Shown one piece after another: positions 37,325 through 46,334 of a stretch of DNA of 64,000 nucleotides. The stretch is from Moraxella equi (GTDB lineage: Bacteria; Pseudomonadota; Gammaproteobacteria; Pseudomonadales; Moraxellaceae). Positions within the stretch are counted from its first letter, which is position 1. Each line of letters opens with the position of its first letter. Both the position numbers and the translations under genes were made by a program. The notes under the pieces were generated by a model. The model ran no database searches. It saw only the letters and a program-made list of their open reading frames with translations, and was not told the origin of the DNA. The stretch lies in the NCBI RefSeq assembly GCF_002027555.1, contig NZ_MXAP01000012.1, positions 1 through 64,000 on the forward strand, written 5' to 3'.

Positions 37325-38152
37325 TCACCCCTGTGTCCTTTTAAAAAGATACAAACAAAATGACGCTGTAGCTTCAAAGTTATTTTGGGTTTTTAGGGCG
37401 GTTTTTTTATCCAATTTGGCTTTATAAGTATAGGGCGTCATATCTATCAAATCGGACAAATTTTGGCTATCCAAGCACAGCGGTGCGTCAATCTGCCACT
37501 CATCAATCAGCGTAAATTCTGGCGACAGTTCAGTGATAAATTTGGCAGGATTGTGCAAATTAACCCGCTCAAACAACTGCTCACGCATTGCGTACAAATG
37601 GCGTGGGGCGGGCGTGGCAACCAGCAAATGACCGCCTGCCGTCAGCACTCTGACCATCTCAGACTTTGGTAAAGGGCTAAAAAAGCTCGTGCAAATGTCC
37701 ACACTGCCATCCGCCACAGGTAGCACCGAACCTGTGCCCACCACCCAAGTGGTGTTTTTACCAACAGCTTGATTTTTATAAGTTTTTGACGCGGTGATGA
37801 TGGCGGTTTTGGCGATGTCTAGCCCAATGACAGGGGCGGTTTTGGCAAGCTCACTCGTATAATAGCCTTCGCCACAGCCGATGTCTAGTATCGTTTTAGG
37901 CGATAGGTCGGCAATCACTTGGCTGATTTTGGTGCGAAGTGGCTCATAAAATCCGCCCGCCAAAAAGCGTCTGCGAGCCTGCACCGATTCTGGCGTATCG
38001 CCTGCGGTGTGGCTGTTTTTGTGTTGAACGACATGCAAATTGACATAGCCGTCCTTGCTAATGTCATAGCTGTGGCGGTTTTGGCAAGTGTAAGTTTTGC
38101 CTTGTAAATTTAAGGCAGTATGGCAGATGGGGCAGATGAGCATAGATTTCAT
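37325..38152 (-). CDS. rlmA: 23S rRNA (guanine-N1)-methyltransferase RlmA
   Basis: SAM-dependent methylation of G745-type position in 23S rRNA helix 35. The 275-residue product has the N-terminal zinc-binding motif CPICHTALN...YTCQNRHSYD, then DGYVNLHVVQHKNSHTAGDT, the SAM loop ILDIGCGEGYYT (about residue 90) and a family-typical FFSPLPKSEMVRVLTAGGHLLVATP. An ATG three codons downstream (MLICPIC) is an equally good start. Confidence 0.88.
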   Translation of the reverse strand: MKSMLICPICHTALNLQGKTYTCQNRHSYDISKDGYVNLHVVQHKNSHTAGDTPESVQARRRFLAGGFYEPLRTKISQVIADLSPKTILDIGCGEGYYTSELAKTAPVIGLDIAKTAIITASKTYKNQAVGKNTTWVVGTGSVLPVADGSVDICTSFFSPLPKSEMVRVLTAGGHLLVATPAPRHLYAMREQLFERVNLHNPAKFITELSPEFTLIDEWQIDAPLCLDSQNLSDLIDMTPYTYKAKLDKKTALKTQNNFEATASFCLYLFKRTQG

Positions 38153-38184
38153 TGTTGTTGGTCTTTTGATGGTAATTGCTGATG

Positions 38185-38397
38185 TTATGATTGGCTGTTG
38201 CCTTTTAACTCTTGATAAAATTCTTTATCATCGTCATAACTTGGCGGATTTAATAATATGATTTGAGCTGTGATTAATTTATTATAAACAAGATTAGCTT
38301 GTTCTTTGATTGCCTTTAACTCAATCTCCGAAAAATCGCCATAATATTCTTCTCTCCAAAAATACAATTCTGCATTCAATCCATATTTTGTTGCCAT
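38185..38397 (-). CDS. Small hypothetical protein
   Basis: 70 residues, acidic and aromatic, starting MATKYGLNAELYFWREEYYG, no membrane segment. Not recognised. It lies between rlmA and the AT-rich island and shares its base composition, so it may belong to the island. There is no clear ribosome binding site. Confidence 0.45.
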   Translation of the reverse strand: MATKYGLNAELYFWREEYYGDFSEIELKAIKEQANLVYNKLITAQIILLNPPSYDDDKEFYQELKGNSQS

Positions 38398-38464
38398 AAC
38401 TCACCAACTATAACCATGAACCCTAAATCAATCTTGAAAAACATTATGGAGTTTTTGCCATTTT

Positions 38465-39256
38465 CTAGGTTGCGTCTTGCTCAATCTCTATCATATCTTT
38501 TAACTTAGGAATATTAGAAATTTTGTTAATAATTTCTTGGCTTAACTTTGTGTATAAATTTTTTACATAATCTTCTTTTTTGTTTAATTCGCAAGAAGTT
38601 GCATTGAATATGGTGCCTGCATCTAGCATTTGTAGTTTTTTGTTTTTCCAATCAATCGTAACTTGTTTAAATGGCATAATAATAAAAGGATTTTTATCAA
38701 AATCATTTTTTGAAATAAGATTTTTATGAATATTTGTATACACAAATAGCTCATCATACCCAATCAATCCGCATTTCTCCAAATCATCAAGAGTCATAAC
38801 CCAAAGCAACTCACTGGATTCTAGATATTGATTTAAAAAATAACAAATTAAGAAATTTTCTGAGCCAGAGTGCTTTTTGAAGTGATACACGCTAAAATAA
38901 TCACTGGTATATTCTTCTTCAGAATCATCATAAATATCATATTCTTTTCTCATTTTAATAATTAAACCACCTAATTTATGCCATTCAAAAATAAAGTATT
39001 TAAAAAAATTTGATTGTTCTATTAAGCTTCCATAATAAGAATCGTTAGATACAGAAACTTCATTGTTTGAAATTTCTTGAATTTCTTGAAATGGCTCATG
39101 TTCTATGATACAAAATTCATTTAAATTAATAAGACTAGAAAAATTGTTTTTATTCTCAATATCAACTCCAAACTTTGATGATTTTGGGAAAAATTTTAGA
39201 TTTTTCCATTGTTGGTTGCTGGTTTTGTTTTCTCCAAAATAATATACAGAAATCAC
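38465..39256 (-). CDS. Hypothetical partner of the HD/GHKL protein
   Basis: At least 263 residues, not recognised. Soluble, acidic and rich in Asn, Lys, Phe and Tyr. Segments include YFGENKTSNQQW, FKYFIFEWHKLGGLIIKMRKEYD and LLWVMTLDDLEKCGL. The only usable start in this frame is a GTG at 39256 with no Shine-Dalgarno; there is no in-frame ATG until about residue 100. The frame is, however, open back to a TGA near 39330, overlapping the end of the 746-residue gene through an A7 tract. It may be expressed by frameshifting as a C-terminal extension of that protein, or by coupled reinitiation. Base composition is far more AT-rich than in neighbours such as prfC. Confidence 0.6.
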   Translation of the reverse strand: MISVYYFGENKTSNQQWKNLKFFPKSSKFGVDIENKNNFSSLINLNEFCIIEHEPFQEIQEISNNEVSVSNDSYYGSLIEQSNFFKYFIFEWHKLGGLIIKMRKEYDIYDDSEEEYTSDYFSVYHFKKHSGSENFLICYFLNQYLESSELLWVMTLDDLEKCGLIGYDELFVYTNIHKNLISKNDFDKNPFIIMPFKQVTIDWKNKKLQMLDAGTIFNATSCELNKKEDYVKNLYTKLSQEIINKISNIPKLKDMIEIEQDAT

Positions 39257-39300
39257 ATTAATATAATCATCAATATTTAATTTATCATTATTTTTGTTTA

Positions 39301-41541
39301 CTATGCTATTAATATTTTTTTGGCTTCATTTATTTTAGTATTGACCAAATTTAACATCAAACTCTTTATGAAATTACCATTTTCAATATAATTCATAAAA
39401 TTCTTAGTCCAAGAGTTTCTATTAAAGCTCAACACCTCTTTTGATTCCAATCCATAAAAATCAATTTGAATACCAAATAAACAAAGCTTATCTATATCAC
39501 AAGAATCAAGCAAGCCAACATTTTGTCCTTTAACAAGCGTTTTGATTTCTCCTTTCATCTCAACCAATGAGCTTGTATCAAAATTTGTAATGGTACAATA
39601 TAGACTGTACTCCTTGTTCCAAATTTTAAAATTTTTAGAAGGGGGCATTAATTTTTGATTTATTTGGAAATAAAAAGGAGAATTTTTGATAACTTCAATC
39701 ATTTTCTCTTTTTTTATTTCAATATTGATATCATCTACTAAATTGTCAGATAGCATATTAAGATTCTTTATCATTTTGTGAGATTCTGTATTTTGATTCT
39801 TATAGAATTTAATTTTCTCCATTAATTCAAAAATATTTCTGTTTTTAACTGAAATATTCAACATCAACTTCGTACCATATCCTCTTTTCATATGTTCATC
39901 TTGGCTTATTTTTTCTATAAAACAATAACCTTGATTGCCTGAAAGTGGCGAAGTCATTTCTATTTTATAAGACGCATTATCAGCGATACTTGTAGTTTCT
40001 ATGATAATTTTATTATTTTCGGGTTTACCATCTTTTAATAATAAAAATGCACTGTGCAAACCAATGCCAAATGCTCCAGATGGTCTCATCCAAATGGGCA
40101 TATCCTGCATCAGTCTTTTCTTTTCAATATTACGGCTAGAGCCTGCGATTTTTTGCATATATTGCAAATCTTGCAAACTAATTCCCGTACCTTTATCGGT
40201 AATCGATAATTGCCAAATGCTAACATCTGAATCCAAATCGTCTTCCAATTTTTTAAAATCAATATCTATTGGATATTTTTGTAATATTTCTTGGAATTTC
40301 TCGTGAAAAGGATGTGAATCATCGGTAATTTTGATGGAGTTCTCTTTGATACCGTGTTCTATCCATATTCTTAGATAAGTTGCATCTATGGCATTTTGGA
40401 TAAGCTCTCTATAAATATTGGATTCACCATCATACAAATTACTTCCTTGTAATAATTCAATGGCATTTTTTTCATCCAAGGAAAATTTCATCGGTTTATT
40501 ATTCAAAAGAATTTTAGATGAAGCCATTTTTACATCTAATTTTTGAATGGTTGGTAATAAACCAAACTTGCGATGTGGCACAATGTTTTTCCATTGTGAC
40601 ATTTGGTTTTGCATTTCTTCTTTTAGCCACTCAAACCAACTTTGAGTTTGGATATAAGAATCTTCATCTTTACATTCTGCTGTAATACTAACTGTTTTAT
40701 TGTCTAACTGAAATTCTCGAATTGCCAAATGTTTGTTCTGATGAGCTGTACTTAAAGTAGGAGTCTTAACAACTTGCTTCATCATTACAGGACAAAAACG
40801 ATTGTCGTCAATATCAAATAAGTCTCCCAATCGCAATAAGCAAGCAATAAATCTAGGATGGCAGTTTTCTGTTCCCATACCTGTTTGTCGATAAGGCAAA
40901 TCATTCATTACTTGCTCAAAACTTGCACCATGAGCCAAACAAATTTGACCCAAATAACGATAAATGCGTTTGGGTAAAAGTTCTGTGCGTGGCGAATTAA
41001 TGCCAAGTGATAAAAATGGGTCTGATATGACCTTTTGAGATTGGGTAGGATGTTTGCGACGATACCATTCAGCAATTAATTGACGATATCTCTCTGTGCC
41101 CAAGATAGGATTATCATACATAATGAGAGCATTTTGCCAACCCTGTAAATGCCAAACTTTAGCAAAATCATGCAAATCTTGAGTATTGTCATTGGCTAAA
41201 TTTTCAATATATTCTTTAAACTCTTTGTTATTAATAACTTCCAAGACTTCTTGGTTATTAAATAGCATACCAATATCGTGCCAATACGCAGATTCCAATA
41301 ATAACCAAGTGTCTGTTGCTGATAGTAAGTGAATATTGTCTCCCAATAGGCGTTCAATATTCACTAAGATTTGGTGTGAGTGTGATTCATTGTGACTGCT
41401 AAAATGCGGATAATAGCTGGCGATATTTTCCAATGCTTTTCCAACCAATTTTTGGTCAAACTCCCATTGAGACAATAAGATTTTAACATTATCATCTTCG
41501 TTGGTTTTGCGTTTTAGATGTTCAATTAAACCCGCACTCAT
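39301..41541 (-). CDS. HD-domain / HSP90-like (GHKL) ATPase fusion protein
   Basis: 746 residues, start supported by AGGAG 7-8 nt before the ATG. N-terminal part (about 1-250): HD-phosphohydrolase-like residues, H54/H56 in NESHSHQIL, H88-D89 in YWHDIGM, H204 in CLAHGAS and D240 in LLRLGDLFDIDD. Central part (about 355-560): a GHKL ATP-binding fold with N box E379/N383/D386 (YRELIQNAIDAT), G1 D449-x-G-T-G (ITDKGTGIS), G2 PSGAFGIGLHSAF (about 487-499), and GYGTKLML. The C-terminal 200 residues are not recognised. HD plus HSP90-like ATPase combinations are described from bioinformatic surveys of conflict systems; the biochemical role here is unknown. AT-rich, unlike flanking rlmA and prfC. Confidence 0.8.
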   Translation of the reverse strand: MSAGLIEHLKRKTNEDDNVKILLSQWEFDQKLVGKALENIASYYPHFSSHNESHSHQILVNIERLLGDNIHLLSATDTWLLLESAYWHDIGMLFNNQEVLEVINNKEFKEYIENLANDNTQDLHDFAKVWHLQGWQNALIMYDNPILGTERYRQLIAEWYRRKHPTQSQKVISDPFLSLGINSPRTELLPKRIYRYLGQICLAHGASFEQVMNDLPYRQTGMGTENCHPRFIACLLRLGDLFDIDDNRFCPVMMKQVVKTPTLSTAHQNKHLAIREFQLDNKTVSITAECKDEDSYIQTQSWFEWLKEEMQNQMSQWKNIVPHRKFGLLPTIQKLDVKMASSKILLNNKPMKFSLDEKNAIELLQGSNLYDGESNIYRELIQNAIDATYLRIWIEHGIKENSIKITDDSHPFHEKFQEILQKYPIDIDFKKLEDDLDSDVSIWQLSITDKGTGISLQDLQYMQKIAGSSRNIEKKRLMQDMPIWMRPSGAFGIGLHSAFLLLKDGKPENNKIIIETTSIADNASYKIEMTSPLSGNQGYCFIEKISQDEHMKRGYGTKLMLNISVKNRNIFELMEKIKFYKNQNTESHKMIKNLNMLSDNLVDDINIEIKKEKMIEVIKNSPFYFQINQKLMPPSKNFKIWNKEYSLYCTITNFDTSSLVEMKGEIKTLVKGQNVGLLDSCDIDKLCLFGIQIDFYGLESKEVLSFNRNSWTKNFMNYIENGNFIKSLMLNLVNTKINEAKKILIA
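39315..39321 (-). other. A7 tract at the junction of the two island genes
   Basis: Minus-strand GCC-AAA-AAA-ATA-TTA-ATA-GCA-TAG ends the 746-residue frame. Moving back one base on the A7 run gives AAT-ATT-AAT-AGC-ATA-GTA-AAC, which stays open into the 263-residue frame. The heptamer is not a canonical X-XXY-YYZ site, so transcriptional slippage is as plausible as ribosomal frameshifting. Confidence 0.4.
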
Positions 41542-41567
41542 TTTTCACTCCTTAAATTATGAATATT

Positions 41568-43151
41568 TTAGTGTTCACGAGTCGCCCTAAACTCAACTTC
41601 TGGATACCGCTCTTGCATTAACTGCAAATTGACACGGCTTGGGGCAAGGTAGGTCAGATAACCACCGCCGTCTAAGGACAGTTGGTCGTGGGCTTTTTTC
41701 TTAAATTTTTCAAACGCCACTTTATCATCACAATGCACCCACCGCACGGTAGCGATACTAATTGGCTCAAAGCTACATTGCACCTTATATTCTTCGAGCA
41801 AACGATGTGCCACCACTTCAAATTGTAGCACGCCCACCGCTCCCAAAATCAAATCATTATTGATTTGGGGCATAAAGACTTGGGTTGCTCCTTCCTCACT
41901 AAGCTGTTGCAAGCCTTTTTGTAATTGCTTGGATTTGAGTGGGTCTTTTAGCACCACACGGCGAAACAACTCAGGGGCAAAGTGCGGAATGCCTGTAAAA
42001 TTCAAGGTTTCGCCACTGGTAAAACTATCCCCAATCTGAATCGTGCCGTGATTGTGCAAGCCAATAATGTCGCCAGTATACGCCTCTTCTAGGCTTTCAC
42101 GGTCGCCTGCTAGGAACATCAACGCGTCCGAGACTCGCACTTCTTTGCCAATGCGAATGTGGTTCATTTTCATTCCCCGTTCGTATTTGCCAGAGCAAAT
42201 TCGCATAAAGGCGACACGGTCTCGGTGTTTGGGGTCCATATTGGCTTGGATTTTAAAGACAAAACCTGTAAAGTTTGGCTCGTCCGCCTTGACCACTCGT
42301 TCAACCGCCGTGTGGTCTTTTGGGGCAGGGGCGTATTTGGTTAAGGTGTCTAGCACCATATTCACGCCAAAGTTGCCAAGTGCTGTACCAAATAGGACGG
42401 GCGTTTGTTTGCCTGCCAAAAATTCATTTTCGTCCCAATCGCCAAACGCCATTTCGGCAAGTTCCACACCTTCCAAAAACTCATTCCAAAGCAGTTCACC
42501 CAAACGGCTTTTGATGTGTTCGTGGTCGTAGCCGTCAAGCGTTTCAATGGCAGTGATTTGTGTACCAAAGCCTTTTTTGTACAGATAAGTTTTGCCATCC
42601 AAAAAGCTATACACGCCCACAAAATCTTGCCCCATACCAATGGGATAGCAAAACGGCACGCATGTGATTTTTAGCACGCTTTCAATTTCATCAAGCAGGG
42701 CGAGCGGATTTTGGATTTCACGGTCAAGTTTATTGACAAAGCTGATGATGGGTGTGTCTCGCATACGACAAACTTCCATTAGCTTAATCGTCCGCTCTTC
42801 CACGCCTTTTGCCCCGTCAATCACCATTAAGGCACTATCAACGGCGGTCAAAGTGCGGTAAGTGTCTTCTGAGAAATCGGCGTGTCCGGGGGTGTCTAGT
42901 AGGTTTACCATACACTCGCCATAGGGAAATTGCATTACCGATGTGGTAATAGAAATCCCCCGCTCTTGCTCCATACTCATCCAGTCGGAGGTAGCGTGTT
43001 TGTCGGTTTTACGAGATTTGACTTCGCCTGCGGTTTGAATGACCTGCCCCCACAGTAGGAGCTTTTCGGTCATTGTGGTTTTACCTGCGTCAGGGTGGCT
43101 GATGATGGCGAAAGTACGGCGTTTTTGGATTTCGGATAAGAGCTTCTTCAT
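41568..43151 (-). CDS. prfC: Peptide chain release factor 3
   Basis: GTPase that recycles RF1/RF2 after termination. The 527-residue product has the P-loop [18 protein letters not shown] (about residue 19), the switch regions [22 protein letters not shown] and [17 protein letters not shown], and [10 protein letters not shown]. The length is exactly family-typical. The AT-rich island starts 26 bp beyond its stop. Confidence 0.97.
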   Translation of the reverse strand: MKKLLSEIQKRRTFAIISHPDAGKTTMTEKLLLWGQVIQTAGEVKSRKTDKHATSDWMSMEQERGISITTSVMQFPYGECMVNLLDTPGHADFSEDTYRTLTAVDSALMVIDGAKGVEERTIKLMEVCRMRDTPIISFVNKLDREIQNPLALLDEIESVLKITCVPFCYPIGMGQDFVGVYSFLDGKTYLYKKGFGTQITAIETLDGYDHEHIKSRLGELLWNEFLEGVELAEMAFGDWDENEFLAGKQTPVLFGTALGNFGVNMVLDTLTKYAPAPKDHTAVERVVKADEPNFTGFVFKIQANMDPKHRDRVAFMRICSGKYERGMKMNHIRIGKEVRVSDALMFLAGDRESLEEAYTGDIIGLHNHGTIQIGDSFTSGETLNFTGIPHFAPELFRRVVLKDPLKSKQLQKGLQQLSEEGATQVFMPQINNDLILGAVGVLQFEVVAHRLLEEYKVQCSFEPISIATVRWVHCDDKVAFEKFKKKAHDQLSLDGGGYLTYLAPSRVNLQLMQERYPEVEFRATREH

Positions 43152-43231
43152 AGGGATTTCTTAATCAACATAAAAGGGTTATTATACTTGAAATAACCAT
43201 AAACTTCACATAAAAAAACCGCCATTAGCAG

Positions 43232-43600
43232 TCAGTAAGTCAATTTGTCCACGCTTGGCAAATCAAACGGTGGGTGCGTACTAATATCCACCAGCACAAT
43301 GACGCCATCATAATGACAATAATGCAAAATATATTCGCTTGTCAAATCGCCATTGGCTTGCTTGACATAACATGGCACGCCAAGATGATAATGGTGCAGG
43401 CAGTATTTTTGGGCAAATTTGGCGTGCTTGAGTTCTTTTTTGGTGCGGGGATTTGGTAGGACGGACGATTTGTTGCGACCTTTTAAGTGTTTAATGCCAC
43501 GATTGGTTACGCAAAAGATAAATTCATCAATCGCATCCTTTGTAGCTTCATCAAGATTGTTTAGTTCGCCTTTCAAATAATGAGAAAAAAGAACATTCAT
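43232..43600 (-). CDS. Putative toxin of a type II toxin-antitoxin pair
   Basis: 122 residues if it starts at the ATG at 43600 (MNVLFSHYLKGELNN), which overlaps the preceding stop by 4 bp (ATGA). Basic central part (HLKGRNKSSVLPNPRTKKELKHAKFAQKYCLHHYHLGVPCY) and a C-terminal beta-rich segment (GVIVLVDISTHPPFDLP), with several His/Arg/Lys as in RelE-fold ribonucleases. I do not recognise a precise family; toxin identity rests on size, coupling and the antitoxin-like partner. Confidence 0.6.
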   Translation of the reverse strand: MNVLFSHYLKGELNNLDEATKDAIDEFIFCVTNRGIKHLKGRNKSSVLPNPRTKKELKHAKFAQKYCLHHYHLGVPCYVKQANGDLTSEYILHYCHYDGVIVLVDISTHPPFDLPSVDKLTY

Positions 43601-43899
43601 GCATTTTTCCCCAAAGTAGGCGAAACATTTCTTGTCCAATGTCTAAGCTCCTCTATGGTCTCAAACTTTGGCACCAATATGCCGTTTTTTAGAGCTTCCT
43701 CCTTACTTTCAAAGCCTTTTAACCGTTCTTGCATCACGTCCATATCAAAGACCATGACATCATCAATATGCTTAGGCATATCATTTTCCAAAGTGGCTTT
43801 GATGGCGTTTAGGATATAGTCATTGACGCTTACGCCTTGTTTTTCGGCGGTGATGGTGATGGTTTCTTGCATTTCTGGGGGTAGGTCTAGGGTAATCAT
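43597..43899 (-). CDS. Putative antitoxin, ribbon-helix-helix-like N-terminus
   Basis: 100 residues. The opening ITLDLPPEMQETITITAEKQG followed by VNDYILNAIKATLEND is the beta-helix-helix pattern of MetJ/Arc-type antitoxins that bind DNA and repress their own operon. The C-terminal part (about 55-100) would contact the toxin. The stop overlaps the toxin start. It lies between prfC and dgkA. Confidence 0.68.
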   Translation of the reverse strand: MITLDLPPEMQETITITAEKQGVSVNDYILNAIKATLENDMPKHIDDVMVFDMDVMQERLKGFESKEEALKNGILVPKFETIEELRHWTRNVSPTLGKNA

Positions 43900-43999
43900 A
43901 ACTTATTTATCCAAGTGTTTTTGTCATTATCCCAAAATCTCGGATTTTGTCAATATTGAAAAAATGCTATAATCAACCATTATCACGCAGGAAAAACCC

Positions 44000-44362
44000 A
44001 TGTCCGCATTCAACCAAACCAAAGGCTTAAAACGTATCATCAAAACCCTATCTTATTCCAAAGACGGTTTTAAAGTGGCTTTAAAAGAACCTGCCATTTT
44101 TCAGTTAATGATGTTACATTTGCCCTTAATGGGCTTGGCATTATGGCTGGATTTTGCTTTGGCGGTTAAGATGATGTTGATTGTTGGCTCATTTTTATCG
44201 CTCATTGTGGAGTTTTTTAACACTGCCCTAGAAGCTGCCGTTGACCACACATCTATGGAGCATCACCCCCTTGCCAAAATCGCCAAAGATGTTGGCTCAT
44301 CTGCTCAGTCGCTGGCACTTATTTTGGTGGCGGTGCTGTGGGGCATGGCGATTTTTGGATAA
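44000..44362 (+). CDS. dgkA: Diacylglycerol kinase
   Basis: Small inner-membrane kinase recycling diacylglycerol to phosphatidic acid. 120 residues with three membrane helices and the family signature VEFFNTALEAAVDHTS followed by AKDVGSSAQSLALIL. The N-terminal amphipathic surface helix (RIIKTLSYSKDGFKVALKEPAIFQ) contains the conserved acidic residue. An AGGAAAAACCC stretch precedes the ATG. Confidence 0.95.
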   Translation: MSAFNQTKGLKRIIKTLSYSKDGFKVALKEPAIFQLMMLHLPLMGLALWLDFALAVKMMLIVGSFLSLIVEFFNTALEAAVDHTSMEHHPLAKIAKDVGSSAQSLALILVAVLWGMAIFG

Positions 44363-44366
44363 AAAC

Positions 44367-44394
44367 AAAAAGAGCAAAACCATTTGCCCTTTTA
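44367..44394. terminator. Bidirectional terminator between dgkA and DUF423 gene
   Basis: AAAAGAGCAAA / TTTGCCCTTTT stem with one weak pair and an ACCA loop, T-rich on both sides, between convergent genes. Confidence 0.65.
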
Positions 44395-44412
44395 TCATGA
44401 TTAATCAACCCA

Positions 44413-44778
44413 TCAGCCATCAGACTTTTTGACAAAAACCAACATCAGCCAGCCGATGATAAGTAGCGTTCCGCCCATTGGGGTTATCGCTCCAAGCCAT
44501 CTAGGCATCCCCAGTGCCATCAAGTAAAGCGTACCACTAAAAATGGCAATGCCTATTTGCAAGGTCATGGCAACCCTATGAATGCGATAGGCAGATACCA
44601 CCCCCAACATGCCCAACGCCAATATCCCCAAGCCATGCACGAACAGATAGAGTGTGGCAGTCTGCCAAATATCAAGCTCATAAGGCGTGGCGATTTTCTT
44701 TAAGCCGTGAGCCCCAAACGCCCCAAGTGCCACCGCTGTCGCAAGATTCACACCTGCTACTTTTATCCAGTTTATCAT
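44413..44778 (-). CDS. DUF423 family small membrane protein
   Basis: 121 residues with four membrane segments and the DUF423 opening ATAVALGAFGAHGLKKI, WQTATLYLFVHGLGIL and the closing PMGGTLLIIGWLMLV. Function unknown; the family is widespread. Its start lies 17 bp past the rpoH stop in the same orientation, so the two are probably co-transcribed. Confidence 0.88.
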   Translation of the reverse strand: MINWIKVAGVNLATAVALGAFGAHGLKKIATPYELDIWQTATLYLFVHGLGILALGMLGVVSAYRIHRVAMTLQIGIAIFSGTLYLMALGMPRWLGAITPMGGTLLIIGWLMLVFVKKSDG

Positions 44779-44795
44779 TTGTTCATCTGTTCGTT

Positions 44796-46022
44796 CTAAT
44801 CAAAGAGCATGTTATCAATGGTCATTGCTTCACGGATTTTATCCATGGCGTTTTTCTCAATCTGACGCACCCGCTCGGCTGAGATGTTATAGACCGCCGC
44901 TAAGTCATGCAAAGTGGATTTTTGGTCGGCAAGCCAACGCTGAGTGATGATGTCCCGAGAACGCTCATCCAAGCCGTCCATCGCTTCTTTTAGGGCGGTG
45001 GTCGTATTCTCTTCCCAATCGGCATCTTCGACCATCTCGGCAGGATTGACCCCATCCTCCAAAAAGAGCTGGGGAGCATAACGCCCATCTTCATCGTCAG
45101 AGTCTTGTAGCTCAAAGGACGCATCATAACTGGTCAAACGTGATTCCATTTCTAGGACTTGCTTGACCGTGACGTTTAGGTCTTTGGCGATGGCTTCGGC
45201 TTCTTCTAAGGTAAGCTGATTGCTTGATTTTTTAAGGCTACGCAAATTAAAAAACAGCTTACGGTGTGCTTTGGTGGTGGCAACTTTGACAATCCGCCAA
45301 TTTTTGATGACAAATTCATGAATCTCCGCCTTAATCCAATGCACCGCAAAGCTCACAAGGCGTACGCCCTTGGTAGGGTCAAAGCGTTTGACCGCTTTCA
45401 TGAGTCCCAAATTACCTTCTTGAATCAAATCCGCCTGCGACAGACCATACCCTGAATAACTGCGTGCGATGTGTATCACAAACCGCAAATGACTCATGAC
45501 CAGTAGCCGTGCCGCTTCCACGTCGCCATCTTGATAGTACCGCTCGGCAAGCTCTCGCTCTTCGTCGGGGGTCAAGATAGGAATCTGATGTACGGTATTG
45601 ATGTACGCCCCCAAATTCACCCCAGGGGCGGTCAAATTGGCAGGCATGGCAGGCACCAAATCCTTGGTGGCGACGTCATAACGTGGTACGGCACTGGGGG
45701 CGTGGCTAGTATGGTTGGCAAGCACAGGAGCAAGGCTTGCCCCATCATGGGACTGCTCGTCCGTTTCTAATTCACTCTCTGACTCATCGAATGCCAGCCC
45801 ATCAGCGTCATCAATCTCATGAAAGCCGTCCAATTCGTCTAATTCATCAGATAACAACTCATCAGACAGTAGCCCATCAGAAAAACCGTCAAGCTCATCT
45901 AATCCATCATCTAGCTCATCTTCATCTAACATATCAGACGACTTAAAATCACGCTCATCGGCATAATCACCGCCATAATCGTCAAAGTCATCAAAACCAT
46001 CATAATCATAATTTTTGGGCAT
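44796..46022 (-). CDS. rpoH: Heat-shock sigma factor RpoH with acidic N-terminal extension
   Basis: Sigma-32 type factor for heat-shock promoters. From about residue 135 it matches RpoH throughout: region 2 (SHLRFVIHIARSYSGYGL, DLIQEGNLGLMKAVKRFDP, VSFAVHWIKAEIHEFVIKNWR), the RpoH box AHRKLFFNLRSLKK, and region 4 (LDERSRDIITQRWL, ISAERVRQIEKNAMDKI). The first 120 or so residues are extra compared with the usual 285-residue protein. They are mostly Asp/Glu/Leu/Ser with repeated DELD and LLSDEL units. The extension is in frame and shares the only good start at 46022 (AAGAAAACAT before it). Region 2.1/RpoH-box features that govern DnaK/FtsH turnover are intact. Confidence 0.92.
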   Translation of the reverse strand: MPKNYDYDGFDDFDDYGGDYADERDFKSSDMLDEDELDDGLDELDGFSDGLLSDELLSDELDELDGFHEIDDADGLAFDESESELETDEQSHDGASLAPVLANHTSHAPSAVPRYDVATKDLVPAMPANLTAPGVNLGAYINTVHQIPILTPDEERELAERYYQDGDVEAARLLVMSHLRFVIHIARSYSGYGLSQADLIQEGNLGLMKAVKRFDPTKGVRLVSFAVHWIKAEIHEFVIKNWRIVKVATTKAHRKLFFNLRSLKKSSNQLTLEEAEAIAKDLNVTVKQVLEMESRLTSYDASFELQDSDDEDGRYAPQLFLEDGVNPAEMVEDADWEENTTTALKEAMDGLDERSRDIITQRWLADQKSTLHDLAAVYNISAERVRQIEKNAMDKIREAMTIDNMLFD

Positions 46023-46114
46023 GTTTTCTTTCTACCAACAAATCATCAGTTTAAATATCGCCCCATTTTAAGCCGAAATCCGCCCAAATGCTAGCGGTTT
46101 TTACACCTTTTTGT

Positions 46115-46334
46115 TAGGACATGTGAACATTGATAACATTTATTAACATTTGGTGAAATTTTATGATTTTAAATTATTTTTGCATGAAAAATGGTCAAAT
46201 CTAGTTTTTCATCGTCAAAATTTTGTTTGATAGAGTGGCTATCAAACTTCATTTTTTCCTTAAAAAACAGGCAGTCCCCTTGCTTTTTTAAACAGGTATT
46301 TTTCATTGCAAATACCAACGTTCAACACGCCCTA
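46115..46334. repeat. MITE-like element, copy 5
   Basis: About 220 bp. Shares CATTGATAACATTT near the left end with copy 6, and TTTTTGCATGAAAAATGG, CCTTGCTTTTTTAAACAGG and TTTTTCATTGCAAATACC further in. Right end TTCAACACGCCCTA, left end TAGGACATGTGAA. It lies between rpoH and the TusA-like gene and provides the 3' codons of the latter. Confidence 0.7.

Noticed and set aside
44796-46022. Assignment as RpoD or RpoS because of length
   Set aside because: Core regions and the AHRKLFFNLR box are RpoH-specific; the extra length is an acidic N-terminal extension.
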